From Hortaea werneckii (taxonomy: Eukaryota > Ascomycota > Dothideomycetes > Mycosphaerellales > Teratosphaeriaceae), in the NCBI GenBank assembly GCA_037044905.1, contig JBAOKB010000020.1, positions 310,001 through 374,000 of the forward strand: a stretch of 64,000 bases of DNA, written 5' to 3'. Made by a program: the position numbers and the translations under genes. The notes under the pieces were generated by a model. That model had not been told where the DNA came from and did not search any database. It saw only the letters and a list, made by a program, of their open reading frames with translations. Of this stretch, positions 21,096 to 31,099 are shown in pieces. Numbering within the stretch: the first letter of the stretch is position 1; every line of letters begins with the position of its first letter.

Positions 21096-21947
21096 TCAAA
21101 AAAACAGCAACTCCACTTTTCCTTCCTCCACTCCATACCGCTCTTTCAGCTCCTGCCTGCTTAGCAGCTTCACCACTTGCGGCTGTGTGTCCTGCATATC
21201 AAGGACGCCTCTTTTCTTGGTATCGATATGGCTGGCATCCAACACGATCCGCTCGAGATTGTCCAACTTCAACGCACCATTGTCGAGCAAGTCAATGATC
21301 CTCTGAGGCGTCCCAACACCAATGCCCATCCTGCTGTTCTTGACCGTCTCAATAGCCTCCCCGAGCTTGATGTGCTTCGCGAAGAGCTTCGCCACCAGAC
21401 TCTCCTTCGTCTGAAATTTCCTCAAGCCCCTTACCAACTCTGCTGCTCTTAGACCTGCACCAGCCACTACAAGCGTATGTGGACTCCCCTTCGCCTCAGG
21501 CGCATCAGATAGCTTCTGGCCCTTTTTGCTCTTCTTCCTTCTCGGACCGGAATACTTCTCCAAGAACTCTGGCAATTTTTCTGTAGTCCTGCCTTGATCC
21601 CAGCTGCTCGCATCACGGATGGCGCTGGCAGGTATGTGGGCGTCCTCCGCCTCTACCAAGCTGAGATTGGGTTGAAACCGCTTCGTCCGCTGCGCGAGAT
21701 GATCGGCCATGAGCTGGCTGTCCATATGTGCGATCGCATGATTGACTCCTTGCTCGGTATCGAGGGCGTCGTCGTCTACGTCCTTCGGCTTCTTCGTCTG
21801 CTTGCGCTTCTTGGCTGCGCGCTTGCTTTGCGGCTTCGCATCGTCTTCACGCTTTCGTTTGCTCGAGGTTTGCGCTGTGTCGGGCTCGCCATCCGAGAGC
21901 CCTTCGATCAAAGGCTCGCCGACCTTTTCCTCGTCTTCTTGCGACAT
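21096..21947 (-). CDS. CMS1: CMS1-family ribosome small-subunit biogenesis protein
   Basis: Single exon, 283 residues from the ATG at 21947 (M-S-Q-E-D-E-E). An in-frame ATG at 22007 would add 20 residues and is less likely. The N-terminal third is acidic then strongly basic (KRAAKKRKQTKK), typical of nucleolar proteins. From about residue 150 comes a degenerate DEAD-box-like half-domain with HTLVVAGAGLRAAELVRGLR, GIGVGTPQRIIDLLDNGAL and LERIVLDASHID, the CMS1/CMSS1 family pattern. These proteins associate with early pre-40S (90S) particles. The start lies 173 bp from that of IPI3, which is transcribed the other way. Confidence 0.8.
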   Translation of the reverse strand: MSQEDEEKVGEPLIEGLSDGEPDTAQTSSKRKREDDAKPQSKRAAKKRKQTKKPKDVDDDALDTEQGVNHAIAHMDSQLMADHLAQRTKRFQPNLSLVEAEDAHIPASAIRDASSWDQGRTTEKLPEFLEKYSGPRRKKSKKGQKLSDAPEAKGSPHTLVVAGAGLRAAELVRGLRKFQTKESLVAKLFAKHIKLGEAIETVKNSRMGIGVGTPQRIIDLLDNGALKLDNLERIVLDASHIDTKKRGVLDMQDTQPQVVKLLSRQELKERYGVEEGKVELLFF

Positions 21948-22120
21948 CTTTGATGTTGGATGTGGATATAACGGAAGTGTTTGTTCAAGCGAGCTAGCGC
22001 TGTGCATGTGAAAAGTTCAGGTGCGGCTTGCGCGGCCGAACCTCCGCTAAGAAGACTTGAAACCTTCTAACATTTTCATCTTAAACATTGCACGGCTTCC
22101 GGTATATTATAGCAGTCAGA

Positions 22121-23677
22121 ATGCTCGCAGAGCATATAATTGCGTCGATAGGCGTACCTGAGAAGGTAGCGCCATCGAATGTCGCCAAAGATGCGGCCAT
22201 TTTCGTACACGAAGCACAACCAATCCAGCAACCGAAGGCTGTCTTCAAGAAATCCGCCACACCTCCCCATTGCTTGGCTGTGAGCTCTACGCATATTTTC
22301 GCGGCTCAGACAGGAAAGGCAGTGGTTCATGTCTACAGCCGCGAGAAAGGAAACCAGGAGGCTACGATTCCCTTCACCGAACGCATCACTTGTCTGACAC
22401 TAGCATGCGAGGAAACTGTCCTCGTTCTGGGCACAGCGGAAGGGAGATGCTTCCTATGGGAGACTGCTACGGGCCGCTTGGTCACTACCGCACAGAGTCA
22501 TCTGCAAGCGGTAACGAAGGTGCATGTGGATTTGACCAACAACTTCCTGCTCTCTGCCAGCGAGGACTCGACGATCCATGTTTGGAACCTACCAGGACTA
22601 CTTTCCTTCTCCAATGCTGGAGACGAGCCCCCAACGCCCCTAAGGACCTTTACAGCGCATCGTGCTGGCATCGTAGACCTGTTGCTTGGTCACAGTGGCA
22701 GCTTTACCAATTTCGCTGTGACTATCTCCAAAGATAAAAGCTGCGTTGTCTGGGACTACTTTACCAACAAACTACTGCGAACTTACTTGCTTCCGGCCAT
22801 GCCACGATGCTTGGCGCTGGATGCTGCCGACCGATCAATTTACGTTGGGTACGAAGATGGCAGCGTCCATCAGCTGAACCTCTACGCCCCCTCAGAAACC
22901 GGAAAGCTACAGGAGGTTCATGGTCAGGCTATTTCTGCGCCTTTTCAGCCTTCCGCGAGCTCGCGATGGATCCCTTCAGATGGCGCACTAGGTCCTGTTC
23001 TGAGCTTGGCTCTTTCCTTTGACAGCTGTACCTTGTTGGCGGGGCATCAAACCGGTTCCATTCTTGCATGGGACGTCGCAAGTGGTCGCACTTCGCGGCC
23101 AATCATCCAGGCTCCATTGCCTGGCCCAGTCACCAACTTAGACTATCTTCCAGTGATAGGCTTTGCGACAGGCAACAAACGCAGAATTGAAGTCTCGAGT
23201 GTGGTAAAGCCGAGATTCGGCGTGTTCGATAACGCAGATGGATCAGTGCCGGGGCATTACGCCATCACTGCACAGCTTAAAGACAACCTCAGCTCAGCGC
23301 CATCTGCATTTGAACAAGCTCTTACCGCGCCATGCTTTCCGCAGTCGCTCATAGATGAAGGGCTTGGCGAGCTAGCCTCTTGGGAAAATCGACCGGCTGC
23401 GTCAGCGTCAAAGGACACAGAAGCAGAGCCAGAGGACTTCATGGCTTTGGATGAGCCAGAGACTTCCCAGAAAGGTTTCGCTGAAGAAGAAGTCGTAGAG
23501 TTGAAGAAACAGTTGGACTCGCTGAGGAGGCTTCAAAACGCCAGCTTCGACAAGATCGAGAAGCTCAGCGCAGAGCGAAAGACATTGTTGCAAAAGGAGC
23601 GGAAACGATCATCAGGTGGAAAGAAAGCGCAAAAGAACGGTGTTCCCAATCTTGAGTCGTCCAGCGATGAGGACTAA
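22121..23677 (+). CDS. IPI3: IPI3/WDR18-type WD40 pre-rRNA processing protein
   Basis: Single exon, 518 residues, starting at the ATG of M-L-A-E-H-I-I. WD40-like repeats run from about residue 45 to 370 (for example SASEDSTIHVWNLPGL and VTISKDKSCVVWDY). A C-terminal coiled coil (KKQLDSLRRLQNASFDKIEK) and a basic/acidic tail follow. This matches Ipi3 (Crb3), which forms the Rix1-Ipi1-Ipi3 complex that works with the Rea1/Midasin ATPase on pre-60S particles and in ITS2 processing. It shares a short divergent promoter with CMS1, another nucleolar gene. Confidence 0.85.
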   Translation: MLAEHIIASIGVPEKVAPSNVAKDAAIFVHEAQPIQQPKAVFKKSATPPHCLAVSSTHIFAAQTGKAVVHVYSREKGNQEATIPFTERITCLTLACEETVLVLGTAEGRCFLWETATGRLVTTAQSHLQAVTKVHVDLTNNFLLSASEDSTIHVWNLPGLLSFSNAGDEPPTPLRTFTAHRAGIVDLLLGHSGSFTNFAVTISKDKSCVVWDYFTNKLLRTYLLPAMPRCLALDAADRSIYVGYEDGSVHQLNLYAPSETGKLQEVHGQAISAPFQPSASSRWIPSDGALGPVLSLALSFDSCTLLAGHQTGSILAWDVASGRTSRPIIQAPLPGPVTNLDYLPVIGFATGNKRRIEVSSVVKPRFGVFDNADGSVPGHYAITAQLKDNLSSAPSAFEQALTAPCFPQSLIDEGLGELASWENRPAASASKDTEAEPEDFMALDEPETSQKGFAEEEVVELKKQLDSLRRLQNASFDKIEKLSAERKTLLQKERKRSSGGKKAQKNGVPNLESSSDED

Positions 23678-24008
23678 TCGAACAACATGACTCTCCTGGT
23701 AAATTGACTCCAGACAAGGGATTGTGAAGTTCGTGCAACGTCGGTATGCTTGGCATGCGCAGATGAAAGCCAGGAGGCTTTGCTGCAGCATGACATCGCC
23801 TTGCGGATTGATACATTCCACACGGCGTAGCGACAGCCATATTTTTGTTTGGCTGTCGCGCGATCAAGAATGTGTGCCAGCCACGAGAGCAAAGGACTTC
23901 GACGTCTTGTAACTCACACCTTCTGCGTTTTCTACGCTGCCAACCACACTGTCGCTCTTTACTTGCAAACTACAATCGGCTCCTGGAGAGACGACGGCAG
24001 AAGCTCAA
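23678..24008. other. Short intergenic spacer
   Basis: IPI3 3' end and promoter of the next plus-strand gene. No gene seen. Confidence 0.5.
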
Positions 24009-25216
24009 ATGTTCCAATTCACTTCTCTCGTCGCAATGGCGACGTTGGCTATGATGGTAGAGGGATATGATCATCCATTCAAGCATGTCGCTGTCGACGC
24101 CGAGGTCAGGCGTCGTCAGGCTATGATGACTCCTGCATCAGTCCCAGCAACGATTACTCCAGCCATTCCTGGTGTTATCGCCGTCATTACGCCTTCTCCT
24201 GGAGCGTCACCCGTCACGGTCAGTAGCCAGAGCCAGATTGTTACCAGTTACGTCCCGCAATACACGCTCTGCGAGCTGCCACCCATCGAATTCTTTTCCA
24301 TTTCGCCTGTGCCTCTTGCTTCGAGACCGACGACGGCGCCATACCGCAACTACAGTATCTCTATCCCGCCGGGCAGTGGAACCTGCACTACGGTCTACAG
24401 CGAGACCCAGACCATGGTTTGCGATACGACGCTCAGCGACTTGGTGACGACGTATCATGTTACAAACTGTGCGCAAGAAATCACCTTTTCGACCGAATAC
24501 GGTTATAGATTTGCAACACCGACACCTACCGCCGATCTTACCAACGCGACTTATCCATTTCCCAATGGCACAAATCCATTGGCCCTTCGACCTGTCACCG
24601 GCTCAGCTGCTGCCACTATCACCCCTGCCCCGACGATCCAGAATCTGACAACATACTGGATGGCACCGTGGCAAGAGCTCACAGCTGCCACGGCACCTGC
24701 CGACGTCACCAAGAAAGTCTGCTTCACGCACGCCAACGGCACCTCCGAATGCGTCACCGAGTACGAAGTCTGGCACACGTCGCTGGTGACGGAAGTCGCG
24801 ACCTCGACTCTCTCCGTGAACCTGACGACCATGATCCACGGCCCCTCGGCCGTCGTGTACGAGGAGAACATCGTCGCGAACGTGACTGAGTTCTTGACTA
24901 CCGTCAGCATCACGACGACCATGGAGAAGGAATACGAGACGGAGTGGACCAGTACGCTGCAGAATACGGCGACGATTAGTACGGGCCCGACGGTGTATCA
25001 GACGCTTACTGTCGAGGAGGCCAGCATGACGTGAGTTTTGCCTTCTATTCTTCTGACTGCACATAGCCAGCCGCCTTGCGGACGTCGTACTAACTTTATC
25101 TCAGTGACGATACCACAAGGACGACGACGATCCGCTCGACTTCGACCATTTACAGGGGAACTGTCACTGTGACTGCGTCCACTGGGGTCCCGGAGCTGCC
25201 GCCGGTGTACTTGTAG
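24009..25216 (+). CDS. Secreted Thr-rich glycoprotein of unknown function
   Basis: Two exons, 24009-25030 and 25105-25216, joined over a 74-bp intron (GTGAGT...CTCAG, phase 2), give 377 residues. A hydrophobic N-terminus (residues 1-19) looks like a signal peptide; a basic RRR lies near residue 34-37 and could be a processing site. The rest is rich in Thr, Ser and Pro, with repeated TxT and N-x-T/S sequons and six Cys in pairs (CTTVYSETQTMVC, VTNCAQEITF, VCFTHANGTSECV). The C-terminus has no evident GPI or membrane signal. No named domain is recognised; an extracellular or wall location is inferred from composition. Confidence 0.75.
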
Positions 25217-26150
25217 TCTAGCAACTCTGGCTCGACAGGGATGGCGAGTTATTATGCAAAATTTGGAAACGCGTTTTCGCTTCAGAGGGGCTGGTGAACG
25301 AGGATGCTCGACGTTGACTAGGGAATTTTACATTTGACTTCTCATGTACATTCGATTCTCAAACTTGATTTAGAAAATCCTCAATTCACTATAAAAAGAA
25401 AAGGGCGTCCGTATTCGATCTTTGCTTTCACTCGGAGGTGACAGGTTCGCGAAGAGCCGTACTATCGTCACGGATTGAAGACGAATCTTCTTGGGGTCCG
25501 TGATTAGCTGTTGGTTGATAAGAGTCTTCTAGACACATGACGTCGCCGTGATGAGACTGAAGGCAGCGGTCAGGGACAGAATCCTCATCGTGCTTTTGGA
25601 CACTGGTTATCTTTCGCCCGTCCGTCTCTCAGCATCGCTGCTGTCAATACAGCAATGTTTAGAGAACGGCCTTGCTTTGTGCTATTCGGACTCGGCTCGA
25701 CGTAAGATTACGGCCGGCTTTCCCTCGCACGCGGGCTTCGACGGATGGGCAGGTAAAGTCTTTTCAGCCAAAGCTTCGCGATGGAAATTCCATGTCGACG
25801 TGAGTGGAGACGTGTAGCCGGCCCCTGACCAATCTGCCCTTTGGCCCTTCTTCATTCATAGAGGCGGATGGTCGCAAGAGGTATCAAGCCGAGTGCGCTT
25901 TTGCTGCAGTGAAGCTAAGAGCATCAAGACGCGGTGGAAAGGCGACTGTGAAACTGCTGAATGGTGGCAAATGCGGAGCTGGATGGTCATGCCGGAGATC
26001 TTCGCTTTGCAACTGGAGGAAGCCTCGCCATAGCAGCAGTGATGGCGGTGTCGGAGACAGATGCAACTTCTTAGCCTCAAGCGTCTTTCACCTCTGGTCT
26101 GAACCAAGTCACGGTCTCATGACCGGCTCAAAGGGCATCCCAAGTCCACC
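25217..26150. other. Convergent intergenic stretch, no gene supported
   Basis: Between two converging genes. Short frames on both strands have no resemblance to a family. AT-rich around 25330-25400, as expected for 3' ends. Confidence 0.5.
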
Positions 26151-27992
26151 TCACCCAATCCAAACACTCGCGCCACCACCCTGAACACCCTTTGCCCTCC
26201 CCATCTCCTGATCGATACCCTCTCTCACAATCCTCTCCTTAAGCCGCTCCACCTGCTCCAGTTCCTGCGCGACTACACCTGTAGCAGCCTCGTCCAAGGT
26301 CCTCCCCTTCACGCCATCGCCTCCACCCTGACCAAACCAACCCCGCCATTCGAACCAGCCCGCATTCCTTCCACCTTCACGCCCACCGACAGCACCTTGC
26401 TGCTCGCTGAGACGTCTAAGCATAGTTTCCCAGTTGCCCACCCCGGTAAGGAGACACTGTCTGCATTTCCCTTGTCCTGTCGAACCCTGTTCGGAAGCCT
26501 GTGCTTTTCCAGCCGCAGAGCGCTCATTTTGAATGTTAGCCTCGGCGATGGTGACAGCTGAACGTGTCCAGCCCAGGCCTTCCTGGCTCGATGGGGAGGT
26601 GGCGAAGAGGATCTCGCCTATGTAGAGCATGAGCTCGCTTTCGTCGCAGGTGGGCTGCTCGCTTGCTCGCACAACGGGCAAGTCGCCGGAGGGAGGTGGT
26701 GGAGGGAAGCGAGGAGGTCGGAAGAAGCGCTGAATCATGGAAGCAGCGGATCCTATGTCGGTTTTGGCTGCGGCTTCGGCGGGTTCGGCGGAGGTGGTTT
26801 GTGGAGGGAAGGGTGAGACGGGGGCCGAACGTTGGGCGCGGAGGACGGAAAGAAAGATGGGGAGAGCGGCGGCGACATTGCCCGTGCGGGCGTGGTGGAT
26901 TGCAAGGTTCGTGGTTGCATGCAAGAGATTAGGAGTGGCCTCTTTCGCAGCTTCGGGTTTGAGGACGTTGGACTGGCTATCCACGATGTCGTCTGTGTTC
27001 ATTGTAGTTGAGAGGCCTGCTTTGGCGATGTCGACTCCCCATCGATACATCTCTTCTGCTGCTCCTGCAGCGCCCTTGAACTCCAGCCAATTGGCGTAGG
27101 CCATGGCAGCGTCTAGCTTTTGCTTAGTGGTGAAGCCGAGTGAGGTGAGCACTCGCATGTAATACGTCTCAGGTGGTTCGAATGGCCTTCCGCAATCCTC
27201 CTCTTTGGGTGCCGCGGCCATATAAGGTGGGACCGGCCGAGGGTCCGGGTTAGAAGGGCCAATGACAACTTCTCGCGGGAAGACCATATTACGCGTCTTG
27301 TCCAGGACCATGCCATCGAGATGCTCGGCGGCAGCAGCACAGGACATGATGACTTCGAAGTACCCGGCCCTCCACGGCCATGACTTGGCCGAAATGTCTA
27401 ATCCGCCCTTGCCCACATCCGGAATCAGCAGTCCCTCGCCGTCGTCGCCCAATGCACCAACTCCCTTGCCATCTTTCTCCGCATCTTCCAAGCTCCTCAG
27501 GATTTTGCGGCAGGCACTGCCCACCGCTGCCCAATCCACGTATCCACCGCCACCGCCCTGCTCACCAGCGCGAAGATGGGCCCGGACTACCCGCATATGC
27601 CATCGCGTGCTGAAAGACCACTCGTCGGGAGTCGGCTGCCGCCGCTCGTCCATCTCAATCTGTATGCCGACATAGGCGATGCCGCCCAGGACGAGGAAGG
27701 TCCAGATGATTCCCGTCCATTTAGCGGCGAGGTAGACTTGCTCCCGGACATAAGTGCGGGACTCGGTGCTCAAAAGCCGGGCCAGGTGCGGGTTGGGGCC
27801 GAGGAGGGTGCCCTGCGAAGTCCGGAAGGGCGACGGTTGGGAGAGGTAAGGAAGTTGCGGGCGAGATGAGCGGTTGAGGAGGTGGTCTGGCCGCGATTGG
27901 GTGAAGGCGCGCGGACGAGGGGCGCTGGATGGCGGACGAAGTGGCCGGAGGTGGGGTATTCTGGTATGTGGGAGGCGTCTGATGGGTAACAT
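26151..27992 (-). CDS. Probable mitochondrial one-helix membrane protein with TPR-like region
   Basis: Single exon, 613 residues from the ATG at 27992 (M-L-P-I-R-R-L-P). The frame is open for 52 more residues upstream, but the chosen start gives a Arg/Pro/Ser-rich, acid-free N-terminus like a mitochondrial presequence. One transmembrane helix lies at about residues 90-110 (WTGIIWTFLVLGGIAYVGI), followed by an acidic ERRQPTPDEW motif. The rest is soluble and helical: AMAYANWLEFKGAAGAAEEMYRWGVDIA and LLHATTNLAIHHARTGNVAAAL resemble tetratricopeptide helices. The topology suggests an inner-membrane protein with a large soluble domain. No function is recognised. Confidence 0.7.
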   Translation of the reverse strand: MLPIRRLPHTRIPHLRPLRPPSSAPRPRAFTQSRPDHLLNRSSRPQLPYLSQPSPFRTSQGTLLGPNPHLARLLSTESRTYVREQVYLAAKWTGIIWTFLVLGGIAYVGIQIEMDERRQPTPDEWSFSTRWHMRVVRAHLRAGEQGGGGGYVDWAAVGSACRKILRSLEDAEKDGKGVGALGDDGEGLLIPDVGKGGLDISAKSWPWRAGYFEVIMSCAAAAEHLDGMVLDKTRNMVFPREVVIGPSNPDPRPVPPYMAAAPKEEDCGRPFEPPETYYMRVLTSLGFTTKQKLDAAMAYANWLEFKGAAGAAEEMYRWGVDIAKAGLSTTMNTDDIVDSQSNVLKPEAAKEATPNLLHATTNLAIHHARTGNVAAALPIFLSVLRAQRSAPVSPFPPQTTSAEPAEAAAKTDIGSAASMIQRFFRPPRFPPPPPSGDLPVVRASEQPTCDESELMLYIGEILFATSPSSQEGLGWTRSAVTIAEANIQNERSAAGKAQASEQGSTGQGKCRQCLLTGVGNWETMLRRLSEQQGAVGGREGGRNAGWFEWRGWFGQGGGDGVKGRTLDEAATGVVAQELEQVERLKERIVREGIDQEMGRAKGVQGGGASVWIG

Positions 27993-28532
27993 CGTGGCAC
28001 GCAGTGGAATGGGTGGCAATGCGTGTTGGAGGTAGCGATATGTCCAGATGATATCCAATATGTAAGAACAGCACTTTCTAGAGCTGCGGCGTCGATGATG
28101 CGGAGAAGCTCCGCTAGCGTTGCTCGGCGTAACTTCCTTTCTGGGCACAACATATGGCGATTGTCTATGGTTTCGGTTGGTTTAGTGGCGCTGCGCGTAT
28201 TCAAAGGCTGCATTACAAGATCGAGTCTAGTTTGATATAGCAGGATGCAGACTCTATGCTTGAAAGCTGTGAAATCTGCGACGTATTCTCACTTTCGCTC
28301 GCGGCTCAGGAAGCTGTCTTACTTGATTTATGTTGACACAAAAAGAAGAAAAAGAAAAGAAAAAAATAGGTCGAAGGTGAAGCGTTTTGTAAGGTCATGG
28401 TGGGAGAGACGATCTATTATCATCTTTTTATCTATTTAAAGGTTCGATCGTTGTTGCGCTAGGCGGTGCTCTGATGGTTAACCATGCCCATCCGTCGATC
28501 ATTTCTCATTCGTGTCGTCCTACTGTAATCTA
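27993..28532. other. Intergenic: promoter of the one-helix protein gene
   Basis: No gene supported. A purine-rich A/G segment lies at about 28340-28385. Confidence 0.5.
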
Positions 28533-29663
28533 TCATTTCCCAGCTGCAACACTCCTCAGCACATTTCCTAAGCTCTCGACATGCGGCATCTGCGTAATCT
28601 GGAAGTGGTTCCCAGTCATATAGCCAAAGCTGTACTCTGCCCCCGGAAGCAGCTTCTCCCAGTGCTCCGTCTTCAAATCAGGCCGCGGCTCCAGCAAAAA
28701 TCGTGTTACTTTCACATTCATATCCACCTTAAGACCTGACTCGGGCACACTCTTCACCAGTCCCTCTTTCACCCACACAAAATCAACATGAGCCGGTACT
28801 CTTTCGCGAGCAAGTGGCGTCGGATGGTAAGTCTCAACAGAGATGACGGTCGACGTGAAATGCTGGACCAACCACTCCGGTGCTTTTCGCTCCCCACTCG
28901 CACCCATAAGGCCCTTGCGCGTAAGCTCGGCGACGACCTGCTCCGGCAGCGCCTCATACTCCAACCGACACGGACTATCGATCAGAATCAATCTCTCAAC
29001 CTTCTCCCCGGCAGCCGTAAGCAACTTCGTAACTTCATACGAGTAATAACCGCCCGCGCTCCATCCACCAAGCACATAAGGCTTCCCCTTGGGTTGCAGA
29101 CGTCTCACCTCGTCCACCCATAACCGCGCCATGCGTTCAATAGAGCAAGTGAAGTTCTGAGCTTGGCGAAGGAAGGGCGAGTTCAGTCCTACGAGGCAAA
29201 CACTCCCGTCCGAGGAGATTGGCGGGAGTGTTCCGTAAGAGGTCCCCGCCCCTGAGCCGTCCGGGAACAGGAACATGATCGTCTTCGCCGCATCCGGTTT
29301 GCCTTGCAGAACGACGGAGAGTGGGACTTTGGGCTTCGGGATCCCTTCCCAAGGATCCTCAGGCTCTGCCAACGTCGAGTTTGCCGCCGATTTCCCATTT
29401 GTCTGGGCTTCGGCGCCATTTCCTCCGTTGGCTTTTTGTTGGAGGAAGGACTTGAACGAGCCTACATCCGGGTATGACTGAAAATCCTTTGGCGCAACAG
29501 CAAAATCCAGTGCGCTTGATAGATCTGAAGCAGTGGCATTCTGAAGGTTTTCGCCTAAGCCTAGGAATTTCCAAGTCTCGTGGTCCTGGAGATCATCCGG
29601 TTCTAGCGAGACGGCTTCGCCGATTACTTCCAGGGCTTTTTGAACGACTTCATCTGGAGACAT
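28533..29663 (-). CDS. Stand-alone PKS-type thioesterase with a degenerate acyl-carrier-like domain
   Basis: Single exon, 376 residues. Residues 1-75 have the helix pattern of an acyl carrier protein, but the position of the phosphopantetheine serine in the usual G-x-D-S-L motif reads L-G-E-N-L, with Asn39 replacing Ser. Residues about 110-376 form an alpha/beta-hydrolase thioesterase as found at the end of fungal non-reducing polyketide synthases. The nucleophile elbow is GGWSAGG (Ser202), and a GNHF His lies at 353. The early FLFPDGSGAG supplies the oxyanion region. No polyketide synthase is nearby, so it is either a trans-acting thioesterase or a PKS remnant. It starts 255 bp from VMA22, transcribed the other way. 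Confidence 0.8.
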   Translation of the reverse strand: MSPDEVVQKALEVIGEAVSLEPDDLQDHETWKFLGLGENLQNATASDLSSALDFAVAPKDFQSYPDVGSFKSFLQQKANGGNGAEAQTNGKSAANSTLAEPEDPWEGIPKPKVPLSVVLQGKPDAAKTIMFLFPDGSGAGTSYGTLPPISSDGSVCLVGLNSPFLRQAQNFTCSIERMARLWVDEVRRLQPKGKPYVLGGWSAGGYYSYEVTKLLTAAGEKVERLILIDSPCRLEYEALPEQVVAELTRKGLMGASGERKAPEWLVQHFTSTVISVETYHPTPLARERVPAHVDFVWVKEGLVKSVPESGLKVDMNVKVTRFLLEPRPDLKTEHWEKLLPGAEYSFGYMTGNHFQITQMPHVESLGNVLRSVAAGK

Positions 29664-29918
29664 GCTTGCGATCCTGATCCGTTGATCAATGTTGTCGGAG
29701 ACATTTTGTAGACTGCTGTGGATCGAATGGCTATATTTGGTTGAGGTGAGTGGTCAGCGCCGGACTTCGGGCTTCGGCATGGGATGGCGGCCGGCTCGGG
29801 ACGTCAACGTGCTTTCTTGTTTGAGACGATTGCCACGCTTGCATAGCCATTGCAGATTATCTCTATTCTTGATGAGGACATAGCCGAGACTGCGATTCAC
29901 AAAAGCACTCATCTGAAA

Positions 29919-30683
29919 ATGTCAGCGGAGATGGAAAATGGGCCGGCGCTTGGTCAGGACAAACAGAACTCTACAAGCCTCGCCGAGCTGAATGATCGTC
30001 TCGACAACCTGTGGGTTAAGTATCTCGATTGCCTAGATCGGTATCAGCGCGCTCAGGAAAGTGTGCAAACAGCTTTGTCATCTGTACGTCAAGCAGATGT
30101 GTTTCTATACTTCTGTTTCTTGGGATGCTGACAGTCCTCATTTCAGGGTTTCTTTTCCCTTGCCCAAGCCAATTTCAAATCGTCTGCAGGCAGACGATAT
30201 GGGCAGGATTTCTACGATGAGCGGATGAAAGCATCAAAGCGAGTTCAGATCTTAGAAAACAATGATGACCGCGTATTCACCATCAGCACGAACCCTGCTG
30301 TTGCTCCAGGCGATTCATCCGAGGGTCCTAAGCATAAAACCGAGGCTAGTCAGCAACCCTCTCCCCCTAGTACGCCGGCTCCGGAGGACGAAAATGTCAA
30401 AGTTGCAGACAAGTCCGAACAATCTGCCACCTTAGACGATAGGAAGGATCAGGATTCCGAAAAATCTGGTCAGACTCACCAATCTGGCGCTCGCAGCCCA
30501 CTTACCTGGTTCGGCATCCTGACGCCTCGCGAACTTCGCTCCGCGCAGCAGTCCTTCTCTTCCGCCATTTCAACTCCAACGGAGAGCGCTGTAAATGCTG
30601 CTCGCGAAATGCGGCAGCTAGAAGCAGAGATCAACCGCACGAGAAAGGCGGTGCGGAAAGCTGAGAAAGGCGGTACTGCGTGA
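29919..30683 (+). CDS. VMA22: V-ATPase assembly factor Vma22 (CCDC115-like)
   Basis: Two exons, 29919-30083 and 30147-30683, around a 63-bp intron (GTACGT...TTCAG, phase 0), give 233 residues. The N-terminus is helical (LAELNDRLDNLWVKYLDCLD), then LSSGFFSLAQANF and YGQDFYDERMKASKRV. A long acidic/Pro spacer follows, and the C-terminus has SPLTWFGILTPRELRSAQQSF with a final coiled coil. This bipartite order is that of Vma22/CCDC115, an ER protein that with Vma12 and Vma21 helps assemble the membrane sector of the vacuolar proton ATPase. The fungal spacer is longer than in yeast. Confidence 0.75.
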
Positions 30684-31099
30684 TGGCTTCTGCAATGTCG
30701 CAAGCCTTCTCGTGCCACTGCTCCATATGTATTAGCAGCACTTTCTTGCTGCATGAGCATCACATGGTGGCAGTCACGCGATTGGCGGCATACAGGTGAC
30801 ATTTTCGGCATCCGATATAAGAGTCACGGGCCGTCAATGCTTTAGAAACCACACTGAGCATTCTTGGCAGCAATAATACTTGATAGCCCTGACCACTCAT
30901 CTTGCGCCCCTCAGTATCGACTGTACTCCTCACAGTTGACTTCATCTCTTACGGTTGACGGACTGCACGTCGAAAGGTGAAACCAAACTGCCCGAGGCAG
31001 ATTTTCAGTCTTCTTCTACTTCTCGGCCGCAGTTCAATCCCCAATATCGGGCTTCAAGATCTCATATCGAAGAATCGAAGAAAGCTAGCAAATCTCAAG

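Noticed and set aside
21948..22007. Upstream ATG giving a 20-residue longer CMS1
   Set aside because: The extra residues lack the acidic/basic pattern of the family and would push the start into the short divergent promoter.
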